Shown: positions 49,192-60,203 of the stretch, in pieces
How the letters are laid out: each line of letters opens with the position of its first letter
Position numbering within the stretch: position 1 is the stretch's first letter
NCBI GenBank assembly: GCA_021399445.1
Contig: JAJTUQ010000007.1
Span: 930,001-994,000, forward strand
Direction of reading: 5' to 3'
Origin: Xylogone sp. PMI_703
Taxonomy: Eukaryota; Ascomycota; Leotiomycetes
Length of the DNA stretch: 64,000 nucleotides
Made by a program: the position numbers and the translations under genes
Notes under the pieces: model-generated
What the model saw: the letters and a program-made list of their open reading frames with translations, nothing else
What the model was told of the DNA's origin: nothing
The model's database searches: none

Positions 49192-50857
49192 ATGCCGCAC
49201 CGAGTCGCAACCTTCTTCCGCTCTCACTCTCATCCCCTCGATCTCGCCGCCGATATTCCTCGCTCAAAATCACACCCATCTTCCGGCAAGCACAGTCCCT
49301 TGTTCAGGAGATCCCCCAACAACTCCACCTCATCGCTGGTCGAGGACCGCAACTCCAAGATGCTGCACCACCACGACTCCGCCCACAAGCGCCTGTCGCT
49401 CACTGGCATGACCCACGCCCACGCCCATTCGCACTCGCACTCGCCCAAGTCCTCTCAGAAATCTCTCGTCCATGCCCCAGCAACTCTCAACTGCATCATC
49501 GAGTCGCCGCCGCTGGTCTTCTATGGCCCAGCTACTTCCAGCACGGGCGCGCTGCTCTCAGGTCAATTGATGTTGGATATTGCTGATGAACACTTTGCCA
49601 TTGAGGACTTCCAGATGCGCCTGGTGACGGAGGTGCATCGCAAGCGCCCCTTTCACGCTCACTGCCCTGAGTGCTCCTACCAAGAGACCGACTTGACCAC
49701 GTGGAAGTTCCTCGCAACTCCTGCAGTTCTCCAGAAAGGTAAGCCCTGAAAAACACTCCCTGATTGCATTTACTCTTTATGTGCTCTTATTCTCAATTCT
49801 TCTCAATTCTTTTGCTTTTTCTCCATCCTATGTGGCTACATCTCGCTCTGCAGATGATCATACGATTCTACAACAGCCGTATATACACATGGAACTACCC
49901 CGCTAACTGCTCTCAATTATTGCAGGAGAACATCAATTCCCCTTCAGCTTCCTCCTCCCAGGCAACCTGCCTGCCACCATGAAAGGTTCGCTCTGCAGCA
50001 TCGACTACGTGCTCAAGGCAACCATCACCCCCAAGTCGGGCGAGCCTCTCAGGCTCTCCCAGACCCTCGACATCAAGCGTGCCATCTGCCCGCCCGACTC
50101 GCCTCGCCACTCCATTCGCATCTTCCCTCCAACTAACCTCACGGCCAACTGTGAACTACCACCCATTGTCCACCCAATCGGCGAATTCAACATGAGCATG
50201 CGCATCGACGGTGTCGTCAACCGCAATGTAGATGCCAAGAACCAGACACAATGGCGCTTGAAGCGTGTAAGCTGGCGCATCGAGGAGACTCAGAAGACGG
50301 TGGCTCCAGCCTGTGCTAAGCACCTCGCCAAGCTGGGCACCGGCCCAGACGTGAAGAAGAGTACGGCCTATCAAGATACCCGCATCGTCGGCCAGGACGA
50401 GCTCAAGACGGGCTGGAAGGCAGACTACACCACCCCCGACGGATCCATCGACATGGAGTTTCCCTTCTCCATCTCGCCTTCAGCACATGCCGTCTGCGAC
50501 ATGAAGTCCGCTGATGGCAACGAGGTCTCGCACGTCCTGATTGTCGAGATGATCGTGGCCGAAGAGTTCGCGCCCCTGAAGAAGCCGAACCAGGTTGCTC
50601 CCACGGGTGCAGCCCGTGTCCTGCGCATGCACTTCAACTTGACTCTGACCGAGCGAAGTGGACTCGGTATCTCCTGGGATGAGGAGCAGCCGCCGTTGTA
50701 CGAGAACGTGCCAGCTAGCCCACCAGCGTATGGCAACGCCGAGATCTACGACGGCGAGCCCATCCCTGACTACGAGGAGCTGAGACTCGATCCCGAGAGC
50801 CGAAGTGCGACGCCCGGGACGCCAGCAGGACGGGCCAGTGTCGATAGACAGTCATGA
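49192..50857 (+). CDS. LDB19: LDB19/ART1-type alpha-arrestin
   Basis: Arrestin-related adaptors bring the Rsp5/NEDD4 ubiquitin ligase to plasma-membrane transporters to trigger endocytosis. The exons are 49192-49738 and 49926-50857, giving about 492 residues. The N-terminus is Ser/His-rich (including an HAHAHSHSHSH-like run). The arrestin-like beta-sandwich begins near residue 90 (LNCIIESPPLVFYGP). The intron interrupts it, and splicing gives VLQKGEHQFPFSFLLPG, the usual arrestin core strand. The C-terminus has two PPxY motifs, PPLY (about 438) and PPAY (about 448), the expected ligase-binding sites, followed by PDYEEL. It is shorter than yeast Ldb19, mainly in the tail. Cytosolic; cargo unknown. 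LDB19-type is the best match among the arrestin subgroups. Confidence 0.85.
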
Positions 50858-51713
50858 GCTTTATTTGCAAAAAATTTTTTCCTTATTCAATAATCTTCTT
50901 TTTTACTTCAAAGTCTCGCCTCCGAGACGCAAGTTAACGCACAAACTCATTTAATGCATTACGACTGGTTTATCTACCTATCTATGAGAACAGCGATGGA
51001 GATACCCCTTTGTTTTTGATGGCATTTCGTCCCTTTTTTCTTTCCATCTACACAGGCGTTTACTGGGAGGATGACACTAAAATGGGGTTTGATTGGATTT
51101 CTACACGTGATGAATGGGATATTAGCATAGCATAACATAGCGCTAAAGAGCGAAAGCAGTTTGAGCGGGGATTCCCTCTACTATTCCAATAATTTCTCCT
51201 TTTTATTATGCTCTTTATTTGTGTCTTTTGAATACTTCCCCGCTCTTTCTTTCTTTCCTCTGTGCGTGATGTTGCGAGGCATAGCTACGATATGGGTGAT
51301 CTTACTGTGCCTATAGGATAGGCTGGTGGTTGAGGAGGGACCCTCAACTCTAGGGTTATAGATTTATGTATGTAGAGTATGAATAGCATCTACATTAATT
51401 TATAATGCTGGAATAATCTTTGTGTATGTGCTTGTGTGGTATTAATGTCTTTACCTACTTTGTGCTTGGAAGAGGGTTAAAGTAGTCATCTTTTTTTCTG
51501 AGATATGGAAGTATCGTACTATAGTGTCCATGATATTTCAGTCCTTCCGCACGCTTCTCTTTTTCAAAGTTGATACTCAGCCCAGAATGATGTGATTCCT
51601 TATAAGCTTTTCTATATACTTTGCTCTCACACATTTTATATACTCAACGAACAAGAGAAAGCCTCTCCTTAACTCCCCCCCCAAAATCTCCTCCTTCCAT
51701 ACCATCACAGATC
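50858..51713. other. Convergent 3' flanks, arrestin and iso-orotate decarboxylase
   Basis: The stretch is AT-rich with no coding sequence I can support. It probably holds both 3' UTRs. Confidence 0.45.
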
Positions 51714-52892
51714 CTACCGAATCTCATCCCCCAATCCCAAAACCCTAATCGCATTCCCCCCCAAAACATCCCTCTCCCCCTCACTCCCCTTCCCAAAAGC
51801 CCTCTCCACCGCCTGATAATTCATCTCCACACTCTCCCACTTCCTACCATCCTCCTCCTTCCCATCCCCATCCTCCCCATCCAGCGGCGGAAAAAAAGGA
51901 TGATCCGTCCCAAACATCACCCTATCACCCCCACTAGCCTTAACCGCAGCCCCAAGCCCAACCTCACTATACACCACCGCATCAAGGTACACATTCCCCC
52001 TCAACACCTCCCAGATCGACTTCCTCTTCCTCGGCTTTCCCTGCTCATCCTCCTCCTTCCACCTCTTCATCAACCCCGCATCATGCCTCACACAACTCTC
52101 AATCCTCCCCGCCAGGAACGGCAACGTCCCGCCACTGTGCGCAATTATCACAGTCAAGTCCTCCACGACATCAAACACCCCCGCCAAGTACATCCTCGCC
52201 ATCGCAATCGTCGTCTCCAAGGGAAATCCCAGCGCCAAAGGCAACACATGGCCGTACTCCTCCCGTCGTGGCCCGAACACATCTGAGGGTAATCCATAAT
52301 GCGGGTGCAAGAAGATCGGCATTTTCGCAGCAGCTAGCGCAGCGAACACAGGGAGGAGCGCAGGGTCGTCCAGCCCGTTACCGAGCCCCGTCGTGCCCAT
52401 TATGACGCCGCGCGCGTAGTGCAGGGTCTTGAGGTGTGTGATCTCGGACGTTATGGCCTCCGCGGAGGAGGAGGACAGTGGGAGGGTGCCGAAGAAGTAG
52501 AAGCGGCCTGGGTGTTGGCCGCAGAGGGTGTTGAGCTCGGTGTTTAGAGATGTTGCGGCGCCGGGGCTCTCGTGCGGCGGGAGGAAGTCCAGCCAGGGGT
52601 TCGCGAGGGAGAGGATTGAGATGGTGATGTTGTGGGTGTTCATGAACGAGAGTTTGGAGGAGAGGGAGTAGTACTCTGGGCCGATTGGGCGGCCGTAAGA
52701 GGTGTTTGCGTCTTTGGCGTCATTGTTGGAGGTGGCATTGGCGGCTTCGGCTTCTGAAGGGAGGATGATCAGTCGGAGGGAGGTTGATGGTGAGAAGGTG
52801 CGGATGAAGGGGATTGTGGAGCGGGATTTCAGGAGGGAGATGTAGGAGGGGGGGTAGATGTGGGTGTGGATGTCGACGATGGGGGCGGACAT
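51714..52892 (-). CDS. Iso-orotate (uracil-5-carboxylate) decarboxylase
   Basis: This enzyme removes CO2 from iso-orotate to give uracil, the last step of thymine salvage in fungi. It is a single exon of 392 residues in the amidohydrolase-2 (ACMSD-like) family. The metal and active-site residues are at the expected places: His9 and His11 (DIHTH), His196 (FLHPHYG), His252 (AHSGG) and Asp330 (FGTDHPFF). The conserved stretches EEYGHVLPLALGFPLETTIA and YLDAVVYSEVGL closely resemble the characterised Cordyceps and Neurospora enzymes. It stands head-to-head with thymine 7-hydroxylase, whose product it ultimately uses. That context separates it from other ACMSD-type decarboxylases. The long open frame on the opposite strand (51621-52286) is a shadow. 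Confidence 0.93.
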   Translation of the reverse strand: MSAPIVDIHTHIYPPSYISLLKSRSTIPFIRTFSPSTSLRLIILPSEAEAANATSNNDAKDANTSYGRPIGPEYYSLSSKLSFMNTHNITISILSLANPWLDFLPPHESPGAATSLNTELNTLCGQHPGRFYFFGTLPLSSSSAEAITSEITHLKTLHYARGVIMGTTGLGNGLDDPALLPVFAALAAAKMPIFLHPHYGLPSDVFGPRREEYGHVLPLALGFPLETTIAMARMYLAGVFDVVEDLTVIIAHSGGTLPFLAGRIESCVRHDAGLMKRWKEEDEQGKPRKRKSIWEVLRGNVYLDAVVYSEVGLGAAVKASGGDRVMFGTDHPFFPPLDGEDGDGKEEDGRKWESVEMNYQAVERAFGKGSEGERDVLGGNAIRVLGLGDEIR

Positions 52893-53277
52893 TGTTGAGG
52901 GGATGTAGAGGTAGAGTAGTTAAAAGAGAGGTAAAAAGGAGAGGATATAGAAAGAGGAGAGGTTATAACCCTAGGCTATGAATGTCCTCAGCCTTGGGCT
53001 TTGCATGTCGTCGGGCCTTGGGACAGAAATGGGGTACCCCGCCCCCTTATCCTTATCGCCCCGCCTTATCTTATCTCTCCCCTGGGCTCAGGGTGTAACT
53101 GCCGCTTTGGGCTCGACCCCTCCACGCCCAGAACAGGTGTAACGTACGAGGAAAATTCATATACCCTCAAGCGATTACTTGCGATTTCTAGTATTCTTAG
53201 AATTTTAAAAATATATTACTCAAGTACCTGCATAGAGTCGGGCTCATCTCCTTGTCTTCACAGTGAAATCACTTATC
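52893..53277. promoter_or_regulatory. Divergent promoter of the thymine salvage pair
   Basis: These 385 bases separate the start codons of iso-orotate decarboxylase and thymine 7-hydroxylase. Co-regulation from this shared region is likely given the joint pathway. GATA-type nitrogen control is an obvious idea for pyrimidine salvage, but I did not establish specific sites. Confidence 0.55.
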
Positions 53278-54384
53278 ATGGCTTCAGCAACCAATGCCGT
53301 TGATAGCGATAACCTCCAGATTCCTGTAAGGCTGTCTCTTCCTAGATCTCTCTTCTCGGCAGCCCTCTAGGAGACCAAAACTGACAATGCGGCTGCCCAG
53401 CTCATAGACTTCTCCCTCTTCCTCCACGGCACCCCCTCCGAGCGCCTCCAAACCGCCCAAGCAATCCTCCACGGCTTCCAAACCGCCGGCTTCGTCTACC
53501 TCCACAACCACTCCATCCCCCAATCCCAAATCGCACAAATCTTCTCCACCTCCGCCGCCTTCTTCACCCGTCCCGTCGAGGAGAAGAACGCCCTAGGATG
53601 GACCTCCCCCGAAGCAAACCGCGGATACAGCGCCCCCGGCCGTGAAAAGACCTCCTTCCTAACCGACAAGGCCGAGATCGAGAGGCTCAAGACCTCCGTC
53701 CCCGATCTGAAGGAGAGCTTCGAGATCGGACGAGAAGGCGAGGAGGGCCTGCCCAACCAATGGCCCCAGAATGCCGGACCTGAGGGTGCAGCGGGCGTGT
53801 TCAAGGACCGTATGATGGAGTTCCACGATACGTGCAAGGGGCTGCACATCGAGGTCATGCGCGCGATCGCCGTGGGGATGGGGCTTGCAGAGGACTACTT
53901 CGACAGCTTCACCGACGGCGGGGACAACACTTTGCGATTACTGCACTACCCATCCGTGCCCAAGAGCGTCTTCAGAGACAACAAGGCGCAGGTGCGTGCG
54001 GGCGAGCACACGGACTACGGGAGCATCACGTTATTGTTCCAGGACGATCGAGGCGGGCTGCAGGTGAAGTCGCCGAGGGGCACGTTCGTGGATGCCACGC
54101 CGATTGAGGGCTCCGTGGTGATTAATGCCGGGGATTTACTTGCGAGGTGGAGCAATGATACGATTAAGAGCACGATGCATAGGGTCGTGGAGCCCCCGGC
54201 CAGGGAAGGCGATGACTCGGAGACGTATCCGGCGAGGTACTCGGTGGCGTATTTCTGTAATCCGAATTTTGATAGGTATATTGAGGCTATTGATGGGACG
54301 TATGGAGGGGAGAAGGGGGAGAGGAAGTACGCGGGGATTAATAGCGGGGAGTACTTGGTGCAGAGGTTGGCGGCTACTTATTAG
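53278..54384 (+). CDS. Thymine 7-hydroxylase (2-oxoglutarate, Fe(II) dioxygenase)
   Basis: This enzyme oxidises the methyl group of thymine in three steps to iso-orotate. The exons are 53278-53325 and 53401-54384, giving 343 residues. The chosen acceptor (CAG ending at 53400) has a CTGAC branch site 16 bases upstream and joins NLQIP to LIDFSLF, as in the Neurospora enzyme. An upstream acceptor ending at 53370 would add ten residues in frame. The iron ligands are His219, Asp221 (GEHTDYGS) and His276 (STMHRV). Arg295 (PARYSVAYF) should bind 2-oxoglutarate. The N-terminal non-haem dioxygenase region includes GFQTAGFVYL and WTSPEANRGY. Long matching motifs and the adjacent decarboxylase gene make the specific function, not just the family, very likely. 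Confidence 0.94.
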
Positions 54385-54594
54385 CGTGTATGTGGAGAAG
54401 GAGTTTTGGTTTGAACAAGCGTTGATATCCGTGAGGACTCAAAGGAGCGGGACTGTTTATAAAAGGAGCAAAATACCAGCGTTCTATTAGCCAATACTAT
54501 AGTAAACTACCCGTACTCTCCTGGACTTGTGCCACTCAATCCGGTATATCTATCTCAAGCAAGCAATATTGAACCTCAGCTACATACTCATCAA

Positions 54595-56443
54595 TTACTT
54601 CTTCACATCGCCCTCTGACATTAACAAATCCCATCCAATAAGTGTCCAGATCGAATCAATGAACCAGTTACTTCCATCCTTCTCCACATCACCACCTTCA
54701 GTTAATGGCCCAGCCTCAGCCTCAGCCTCCTCGGTTTCTGGCTTGAACGGCAACTTCAGGACCTCCTGAAACGGAACTTCCGGGACTTCCCCAATAATAC
54801 TCCGCACCAGCGTATACTGCAACCTCATCATCTCCTTCCCCAGCAACTCTCCAGCTGAGCCATCTCCTCCTAGCGGTGGCATGGAAACGGTACCTTTCCC
54901 TTTAACCGTGGAAGATGGATTCCTAGCTAGAACCCTCATGATGAGACCCTTTCTCGCTGCATCATTGCCTCCAAACGCTGCTTGTATGACCGGCCACACG
55001 TATCGACACTCAAGCATGATAGCGTGTTGTTTAGTGCTGTCTTCAGTCCCGTCCGTCTTGGAGATATTCCCGGGGAGATCCGAGGATGCTACTTCCTCCT
55101 TGAATGTGATCTCTGAAACAAGCGCCCCGGTTCGGCGGAGGATGAAGTAGAGGATACCTTCTAGGATATCGGCGTGGCTGCTCTGGGTTTCTTGCCAGTT
55201 GAGATTCAGGAGGATGGATGCTAGGCACGTGCTTAGATGGTTCATCACGGCGTTTTCAGTGGTCGGCGGTTTCTCTGTCCTCGCACGCTTTGCACCGCGG
55301 TGTGCTTCTCTACTAGAATCATAATCAGATTGAGAGGAACATAATGATCTCAGAAGAGCGAGGGCGTCTCCGAAAAACTTCACGAGGTTGTAAACGATGG
55401 TATGTCTCTTTGCTCGGCCTGGGATGGTCTGGCAAAGATGCGTTAAGGAATCGAAGCAAGATCGATAAGATAGATCTAGTTGATGGAATAGTAATTGAAG
55501 GAGAATGCCTGTCTGTCTATCTTGTCTAGAGAATTGTTGAGATATGGATTTGTTAAGTATATTGGTCATAAGCTGAAGTATAGTGGTACATTTTTGTTCG
55601 ACGTCCCCTAAATATGTGCTATATATTTCTTGTTGGCATAATCTATCAAGCTCTACTCGTTGTCGTATTAGTATAAGAACTAGATTTGCATTGTCAGTCC
55701 ATGTCAGATAAAATCATGATGTACAGAAGAAAGAGCTGCAAAATAGAACTCACTTTGACGGCTGATATGAAGAGGATCTTTCCCTACAGCTTCTTCTGAT
55801 CTTGGGACCTGATTTTGTTTACCTTGCAGCCAGTCAACTATGTCCTCGGATGTTGCTCTACGTTTCCTTGGGGGTACGGCAATTGATTGATCGTTAATAG
55901 GACTGGAAGAAGGCGTGGTTACTCCATTGTGGTCATTGCTGGCAAACAGATCTAGAGGCTGCTTCTGATTCTGGCCGCTGGATAGACTATGCTTCCGTAT
56001 GAAGTCGTGCTTTTCTGCTTGTAACTTCGAGATTCGCTCATCACATCTCTTCTTCTCCTCGTGTATCCTCATGTATTGATCTTTCCAAAACTCTACCGTA
56101 TCAATGAAACGCTGGCTCTGGCCAGGAGTAAGACCACGTCTAACTTTGACTCGAGCTTTTAATTGCTGGAGGTACTCTACAGATATTAGTATACTAGTAA
56201 GGATAATAATATCGAGAATAAGGTATTCGTACCTTTCATAGAAACGCCTTCAGGCCTTGTCTTCCCTATGACGAGTGCCAGTGCTATTTGACTTTGGTTG
56301 AAATGGCTGGATAGATCTGCGGCTCCTAATTTTCGAGCTTCAGGAACCAAGTCTATGCTGCTACTACTGGATTCCTTGGAACAATCTGCTGATTGCTGCC
56401 CCATCTCATGCAGTCCTAGTGGTTTAGAAATCGATGCTACCAT
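54595..56443 (-). CDS. Probable MEI4-like meiotic recombination protein
   Basis: Read on the minus strand, the exons are 56443-56233, 56176-55754 and 55679-54595, giving about 572 residues. All phases agree, and intron 2 has CTGAC 14-18 bases before its acceptor. Residues 51-70 (SQIALALVIGKTRPEGVSMK, then EYLQQL) resemble from memory the N-terminal helix of MEI4, a partner of REC114 that promotes meiotic double-strand breaks. A Lys/Glu-rich coiled-coil-like part follows (about 95-140), then a basic nuclear-signal-like PPRKRRAT (about 170), then a Leu-rich helical C-terminal half. MEI4 is short and poorly conserved across fungi, so the name is tentative. If wrong, this is an unassigned fungal nuclear coiled-coil protein. 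An upstream in-frame ATG (56521) would add a hydrophobic stretch and is less likely. Confidence 0.6.
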
Positions 56444-56952
56444 TGTAGAGAAGTTGAGATTACCTCCCAGAAGCAAATAACATACGGCTATCAAGATAAA
56501 GTAAACTGAACAGGCTGACAAGAAACTTGGAGTAGTGAGGTAAAGAAATAAGTATAAATCACGTGGAAGTAATAGTCTATCGTGGGCCGTGGATCATGCA
56601 TCCTGGAGTTGACCTCTCTAGCTTCCCTGAGTAAGCGGGCTCAAGTATTTTACCACTGAACAGCTCCATTATTTTAATCCTCAGACATATGAATTTTTTT
56701 CGTCTGTCTTAATGAAGTTCGGGCCGGAATCTGGAATGCTTATAATTTCCTGGTGTTAAATATAGTAAATACAAGACCTTACACCGAAAAGACTCAAATT
56801 CAAAGACCAGACCTATGCAGAGGAATCGAGATACAAATCTTATGACCAAAATCATATCCGTGACATGAGAGTCACAGGCAACAAACAATGGTGTCCAACG
56901 CCAGCCAAAATGCGCGTATTATGCAGGAAACTACCACGTCTACCTTCAACAC
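56444..56952. other. Spacer between alkaline phosphatase and MEI4-like gene
   Basis: About 0.5 kb without coding sequence, holding the phosphatase 3' flank and the MEI4-like gene's promoter. Nothing else can be named. Confidence 0.45.
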
Positions 56953-58779
56953 CTAAATATCAACCACGCCAGTTCGTAATGCTGTCTCATCAATCTGCTG
57001 TCTGTGCACATCGTAATAGAATGACACTCTTTGGATATCCTCTTCACTTGGTATCTTGCCCATCCAATTTGTTCCATCCTCGCTCAATGCACCAAAAGAA
57101 GAAGCCTTCTCTTTTAGCTCCTCGGTGATGGAATCGACATCTACATTTAGATAGCGTCGCAAAAACTTTCCAACTTCAATATTCTCATGATTCCCACGTA
57201 ATGCATCTGTGCCTGTAGAGCCGTAGATGTTGACATCCACCGCACTATGTCCATGCGATGACCATCCAATTTGTGCTCGACGGCTTACCATATCAGCAAA
57301 GGAGTATGCCGAAATCAAGGGGTTACTGGAGATATGTTCAATCTCCTCATCAGTGGCATCCTTGATTCCTAGGCCATCCTCAACAAGTGTCTTGCGGATG
57401 TATTTCTTCAGCTCAGCGATCTCACTGCTGGCACTCGTTCTGATATGCCTAAATAGTAATCGAGCTAGATGCTCCCCAGAGCTTGACGCATTTGCCAGGA
57501 CTTCTGGATACCAAAGGTATTCAGGATACTCAGCATGTAATTCTGTCAAAATGTTATTAGCTGAAAAAATATGTGGTCACTGCGGATACTTACGCCTTGC
57601 AACGGACAATCCGCCGGTCTCATGGTCACTGGTACCGACGACGACTCCTTCGGTTTCACTATTATCAAGGAACTCCAACACACTGGCAAACGCCTTATCG
57701 TACGCCAATACCTCCCGAACCTGCGCCGCGGGGTCATTCCCATGTCCAGCGTGATCAATCCTGCTGCCTTCTATCATCAGGAAGAAGCCTTTATCACTGT
57801 CTTTTGTCGCAGCTTCGAGAGCTGTAAGAGCAGTTCGAGCCATTTCATCCAAAGAAGGGTAGATATCATTCATATTCTGACGGTCAATCTCGAAGGGGAT
57901 GTCTCTTTCCGCAAATAATCCCAGTAATGGTAACTCAACGGATTTCCCTAGTTTTAAACCATCAAATCCTTCTCTACTATCAACGTAATTCCATCCAAAC
58001 TCCTCCTGGGCGAGTTTAGTAACGTCTATATCGTCTTGTCGGCAACCTCCAGCAGTTCCATTTGGAAGAAAATGGCAACGGCCGCCACCTAGTAGCAGGT
58101 CTACTACACGACCTAATGGGTGTCTACCAATTTCTTGCAGAGCGATCGAGTCACCTTCGGTGCGAAGGTTAACATGGGAAGCGAAGCAAGCTGGTGTAGC
58201 ATCTGTAATATCAGTCGTGACGACCAATCCCGTCATATATCCAGCTCGCTTTGCTGCCTCGAGAACAGTGCCGCAAGGACTATGATCCGGTAATGTTGAT
58301 ATAGCTCCGTTATAGCTCTTCAACCCGCAAGAAAACGCCGTTGCGCCGGCAGCAGAGTCGGTAACAAGACTGCTAGAGGACCGAGTACGAGAAGTTCCAA
58401 TCAGATGCTGATCGAGAAAGAGAATATCGTCATGTTCGAGACCATCTCGAAACTGTCGAAAGCTACGCGTCAAAGACAAGCTTGCTGGTCCCATACCATC
58501 AGAAACCATAAATATTAAGTTCCTCTTCCCATGCGGAGGTTTTTCCTTAGCGCCTTCTGAGTTTGAGTGCCGGGTTAGCATAACCGCGAGAACGACAACA
58601 GCTGCAGTAGCTATCGCCGCCCAAAGAAAGAGCCCAACTTCTCTAATAGAAGCATATCGTCCCCTTCGATCGTTCTCAATCTGGCGATTGCCCAAGAGGG
58701 CATCTTCCTCAGTCGCGGCGCGCTCTTCGGACTGCATTGAGGAACGGCTTTCAGAGGCGAAAAGTGGTGCGTTTGGCAT
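56953..58779 (-). CDS. PHO8: Vacuolar alkaline phosphatase (PHO8 type)
   Basis: This is a zinc/magnesium phosphomonoesterase with its catalytic domain in the vacuole lumen. Read on the minus strand, the exons are 58779-57594 and 57542-56953, giving 591 residues. A short cytosolic N-terminus precedes one membrane helix (about 47-68, LFLWAAIATAAVVVLAVML), so it is a type II membrane protein like yeast Pho8. Catalytic motifs are MVSDGMG (metal Asp94), VTDSAAGATAF (nucleophile Ser142), IEGSRIDHAGHGND and GTSDHETGG. Splicing the 51-base intron gives SVARQLHAEYPEYLWYP. The C-terminus keeps the metal-binding His motif WSSHGHSAVDVNIYG. Length fits the family. It is divergently paired with the J-protein gene. 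Confidence 0.95.
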
Positions 58780-59077
58780 TGAGGTATTGAAGAATTTACA
58801 AACTCTAGAAGAGAAGAAGGAGCATTTCTTAGGGGGTGAAGCTGCTGAGAGTCAGTGGAAGGCAGCTTTAGAGTCACAAGGCTAGATATGAGGTCAGGAT
58901 TGCCTAAAGTAGCGTAGCGTCGGCAGTCAGCTGCGCGTACCCCTGCATGTGGGCTTTTCTGCTGATGACAGTCGCATCAAACAATCTCGACCACGCGACT
59001 ACATAGAAGAAGCTGTCAACAGAGGTCGTCTTAACCTTGGAGTTAGATGCACTGTCCGATCAGAGCCAGAAAACATC
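58780..59077. promoter_or_regulatory. Divergent promoter, alkaline phosphatase and J protein
   Basis: About 300 bases lie between the two proposed starts. The frame upstream of 59078 stays open to 58949, so the J protein could start earlier, but those extra 43 residues do not look conserved. Confidence 0.45.
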
Positions 59078-60007
59078 ATGCCAGGCGACGATCTGCAGAA
59101 ATGGCTAACCAGCGATGCAGACTTCTACGAGCTCCTTGGTCTCACGATCGAGACGTTCTCAGAGTCAGAACTTCGTCGCGCATACCGTAAAACAGCCTTA
59201 AAATATCACCCTGATAAGGTGGGCAAAGATTTTGATCCTGCAAAATATGAACAATTCCAGGCGGCGAATGAGATACTGGGGGATCCAGAACTGAAGCTAA
59301 AATATGATAATCACCGCGCCGCAAAATTACAGAGACAGAGGGCCAATGAGCTATTTGAAGGTCGTAGAAGGCAGATGAAAGAAGATCTAGAAGCTAGAGA
59401 AAGAGGTGGAGTCGCTGCCGCCGGTTTCAAGAGATCCAGAGAAGATGACAAAGAAGCAGAAGTGCAGGCGGAACTTAAAAGATTGGCCGAGGAGGGGAGG
59501 AAGAGGAGGGCTGAAAGGGCTGGAATGATGGCAGAGAACCTGAAGGCTGGAGCTAAAAGTGCGCCTGCATCTGCTCCACCATCACCTACTCGACAGACTG
59601 CACCTGACCCTGAGAAACAGGCCAGGGAAGACGCAGAAGAGGAGGCTATCAAGAGATTGGAGCAAAAAATAAAAGAGGCTGAGGAAGCCAAAGCAAAAAG
59701 AAAAGCGGAGAAAAAGGCTAGAAAAAGTGGTGTCTTTGTACCTGCGGAGTCACCATCCACTGGAGACTCAGGAGCTGGGAGACCAGATAGACAGCCAGTT
59801 TTTGCCACTCCCACTAAACGTCCTGACATCTTGAAAGGATTGAAAGCTGACGAGAAATCTTCAGCTCCACCGAAATTCTCCTTCTCACCGAGCACGCCCA
59901 AGACCCCAGGTGCAAAAAATTTTGCTGAAACCATGGCTAGGCTAAAGGCAGCCGAGAAACAAAGACTAGAAGATGAGATTAGACAGCAAGAAGCACAAAC
60001 GCAGTGA
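59078..60007 (+). CDS. CWF23: Spliceosomal J-domain protein (CWF23/DNAJC17 type)
   Basis: From the ATG at 59078 the protein has 309 residues and no introns. The J domain spans about 14-75, with the HPD triad at 44-46 (LKYHPDKVGK), followed at once by a long charged helix rich in Lys, Arg and Glu (about 85-240). The tail is Pro/Ser-rich (about 240-285) with a final helix. This arrangement fits the CWF23/DNAJC17 group, which works with the spliceosome. The RNA-recognition motif of DNAJC17 is not seen, as in yeast Cwc23-like proteins. The residues before the J domain (MPGDDLQKWLTSDADFYELLGL) are typical. Other nuclear J proteins remain possible. Confidence 0.75.
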   Translation: MPGDDLQKWLTSDADFYELLGLTIETFSESELRRAYRKTALKYHPDKVGKDFDPAKYEQFQAANEILGDPELKLKYDNHRAAKLQRQRANELFEGRRRQMKEDLEARERGGVAAAGFKRSREDDKEAEVQAELKRLAEEGRKRRAERAGMMAENLKAGAKSAPASAPPSPTRQTAPDPEKQAREDAEEEAIKRLEQKIKEAEEAKAKRKAEKKARKSGVFVPAESPSTGDSGAGRPDRQPVFATPTKRPDILKGLKADEKSSAPPKFSFSPSTPKTPGAKNFAETMARLKAAEKQRLEDEIRQQEAQTQ

Positions 60008-60203
60008 GGTAATCGAACCTCTATTCACGTTTATGAGAGAGGCATTTTGATATTTAGCATGAAAACGGCGTTTAGGGAGATTGGAGACGATTAACTATAT
60101 ACCCTATATGTAGAAGTACAATAAACAGACACCTATGTGTTCTGCAGAAATTTATAATATACAGGAATATTTTGCATCGACCTTGAATCATTTTCGGGAT
60201 CGT

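Noticed and set aside
51621..52286. 221-codon open frame on the plus strand
   Set aside because: It is antisense to iso-orotate decarboxylase and extremely Pro/Leu/Ile-rich, a shadow of that gene's codon bias.
51714..54384. A secondary-metabolite cluster
   Set aside because: An amidohydrolase-2 decarboxylase next to a dioxygenase can suggest one, but both match thymine salvage enzymes specifically and no synthase gene is nearby.
59311..59934. 207-codon open frame on the minus strand
   Set aside because: It lies opposite the J-protein gene; its Ser/Ala/Leu-rich composition mirrors the charged helix on the real strand.
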